From contig NZ_BNEO01000003.1 of NCBI RefSeq assembly GCF_014905415.1, positions 62,001 to 126,000 on the forward strand: DNA of 64,000 bases. The letters run 5' to 3'. The position numbers and the translations under genes were made by a program. This stretch comes from Virgibacillus salexigens. Its GTDB lineage: Bacteria; Bacillota; Bacilli; Bacillales; Amphibacillaceae. This document shows positions 63,140-64,000 of this stretch, one piece after another (the stretch's first letter is position 1; every line of letters begins with the position of its first letter). Below the pieces are notes generated by a model, which was not told the DNA's origin, did not search any database, and saw only the letters and a program-made list of their open reading frames with translations.

Positions 63140-64000
63140 TCAATCGTATCGAATTCGTGGATCGACAATACTATATAAGATATCAGCGATTAAATTACCA
63201 ACTAATATGAGAACGCCAAGAATCATAGCTATTGCCATAACTACCGGAAAATCACGATTTACTACAGAGCTTAAGAACAATGTTCCAAGACCAGGATATT
63301 GAAAAACTTGTTCCGTAATTACCGCTCCACTTAACAATACCCCTATTTCAAATCCCATTAAGGTAATGATGGGGATAAGTGCATTCCGAAGTGTATGCTT
63401 ATAGAGGACATTACTATCTGACATCCCCTTTGCCCTTGCTGTTCGTATATAATCACTTCCCAGTACGTCAAGTACTTCAGATCGCATATATCGCATATAA
63501 GTAGCTGTTCCAGCTAACCCTAGTGTGATTCCTGGTAATACCATATGATGGATTCGATCCACAAATGCTTCAAATCCAGTAATACCAGGGGTGGACAAAG
63601 TACCTTGGGATGGGAACCACCCTAAATTAATCGACAAAACGTAAATAGCAATTAATCCGAAGAAGAAGTTTGGAATGGCCAAGCCTAGAAATCCAAAGCC
63701 AGTAGCACCATAATCCAATAGAGAATAAGGTTTTCTTGCAGAATAAATGCCAATAGGGATAGCGACGATAATGGTTATGGCTAAAGAAAATAATCCTAAA
63801 TATAATGTATTTGCAATTCTATCCTCAATTAATTGTGCTACGGTGCGGCCGTTAAAAATTAATGAATCACCAAAATCGCCCTGCGCTGCAGAACTAATCC
63901 AGCGCCAGTATTGAACATAAATTGGATCATTTAATCCTAAAGCTTCTCGCTGCTGCTCGTACACTTCTGGATCAACATTTGGATCGGCTAATGACTTCCC
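63140..64000 (-). CDS. Peptide/nickel-type ABC transporter permease (OppB/DppB family), truncated by the window edge
   Basis: The frame stays open to the last base, so the true start lies beyond the window; a GTG at 63964 is internal. The visible 286 residues begin GKSLADPNVDPEVYEQQREA, the periplasmic-side loop that follows the first membrane segment in OppB proteins, and include YLGLFSLAITIIVAIPIGIY and the BPD loop ARAKGMSDSNVLYKHTLRNA. It precedes and is co-transcribed with the OppC-type gene. Confidence 0.92.
   Translation of the reverse strand, partial: GKSLADPNVDPEVYEQQREALGLNDPIYVQYWRWISSAAQGDFGDSLIFNGRTVAQLIEDRIANTLYLGLFSLAITIIVAIPIGIYSARKPYSLLDYGATGFGFLGLAIPNFFFGLIAIYVLSINLGWFPSQGTLSTPGITGFEAFVDRIHHMVLPGITLGLAGTATYMRYMRSEVLDVLGSDYIRTARAKGMSDSNVLYKHTLRNALIPIITLMGFEIGVLLSGAVITEQVFQYPGLGTLFLSSVVNRDFPVVMAIAMILGVLILVGNLIADILYSIVDPRIRYD

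Overview
The window looks like chromosome of a low-GC, halotolerant member of the Bacillaceae, in the Oceanobacillus/Virgibacillus range. This is inferred from strong AGGAGG-type ribosome binding sites with frequent TTG and GTG starts, a complete glycine betaine module (gbsAB, gbsR, OpuC-type ABC importer), an NhaC antiporter, SipW/TasA-type surface fibre genes, cre sites, and a YkuI-type EAL protein. The genus is not proven. No tRNA, rRNA, CRISPR array or insertion sequence was seen.

Bases 1-13250 are an extracellular, accessory-looking region. Three large secreted exoglycosidases (a 5'-truncated sialidase, a GH84 N-acetylglucosaminidase and a GH20 hexosaminidase) all end in the same ~85-residue C-terminal domain, which I take to be FIMAH. 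Two decayed copies of that domain lie between the first two genes. A TasA/camelysin-like fibre protein sits among them. Next come a relic of a second TasA-like gene, a frameshifted tapA-like gene and the signal peptidase gene sipW. Together they suggest a glycan (mucin or glycoprotein) degrading surface system linked to biofilm-fibre genes.

Bases 13250-31000 hold an NhaC-type antiporter with a divergent FadR-type regulator, a padR-chrA pair, the opuCABCD osmoprotectant importer followed by a CocE-type esterase and a GbsR/OpcR-family regulator, a sodium:solute symporter preceded by a 49-residue membrane peptide, a nitrilase-family amidase, a stand-alone panC, and ung.

Bases 31000-40600 carry an amidohydrolase-symporter pair and a TetR-controlled operon of NCS1 permease, DUF917 protein and hydantoinase/oxoprolinase, with two GNAT acetyltransferases. 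Bases 40600-46620 are choline-to-glycine-betaine genes (gbsAB divergent from gbsR), an orphan betaine-binding lipoprotein and an M20 carbamoylase/allantoate-type hydrolase. Bases 46660-53100 hold a degenerate-looking EAL protein and an IclR-controlled galactonate-type operon (kinase, aldolase, dgoD, gntP) with a perfect cre site inside it.

Bases 53100-64000 contain a frameshifted collagen-like (exosporium-type) gene beside a long inverted repeat, cstA with a cre site at its promoter, a small lipoprotein, a LOG-family protein, a katE catalase gene with two frameshifts, an SDR dehydrogenase, a TetR regulator, a chemoreceptor, and two Opp/Dpp permease genes, the last running off the end of the window.

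One caution applies to the whole window: six single-base frameshifts in otherwise well-preserved genes all fall in or beside short homopolymers. Some or all could be sequencing errors rather than real gene loss.
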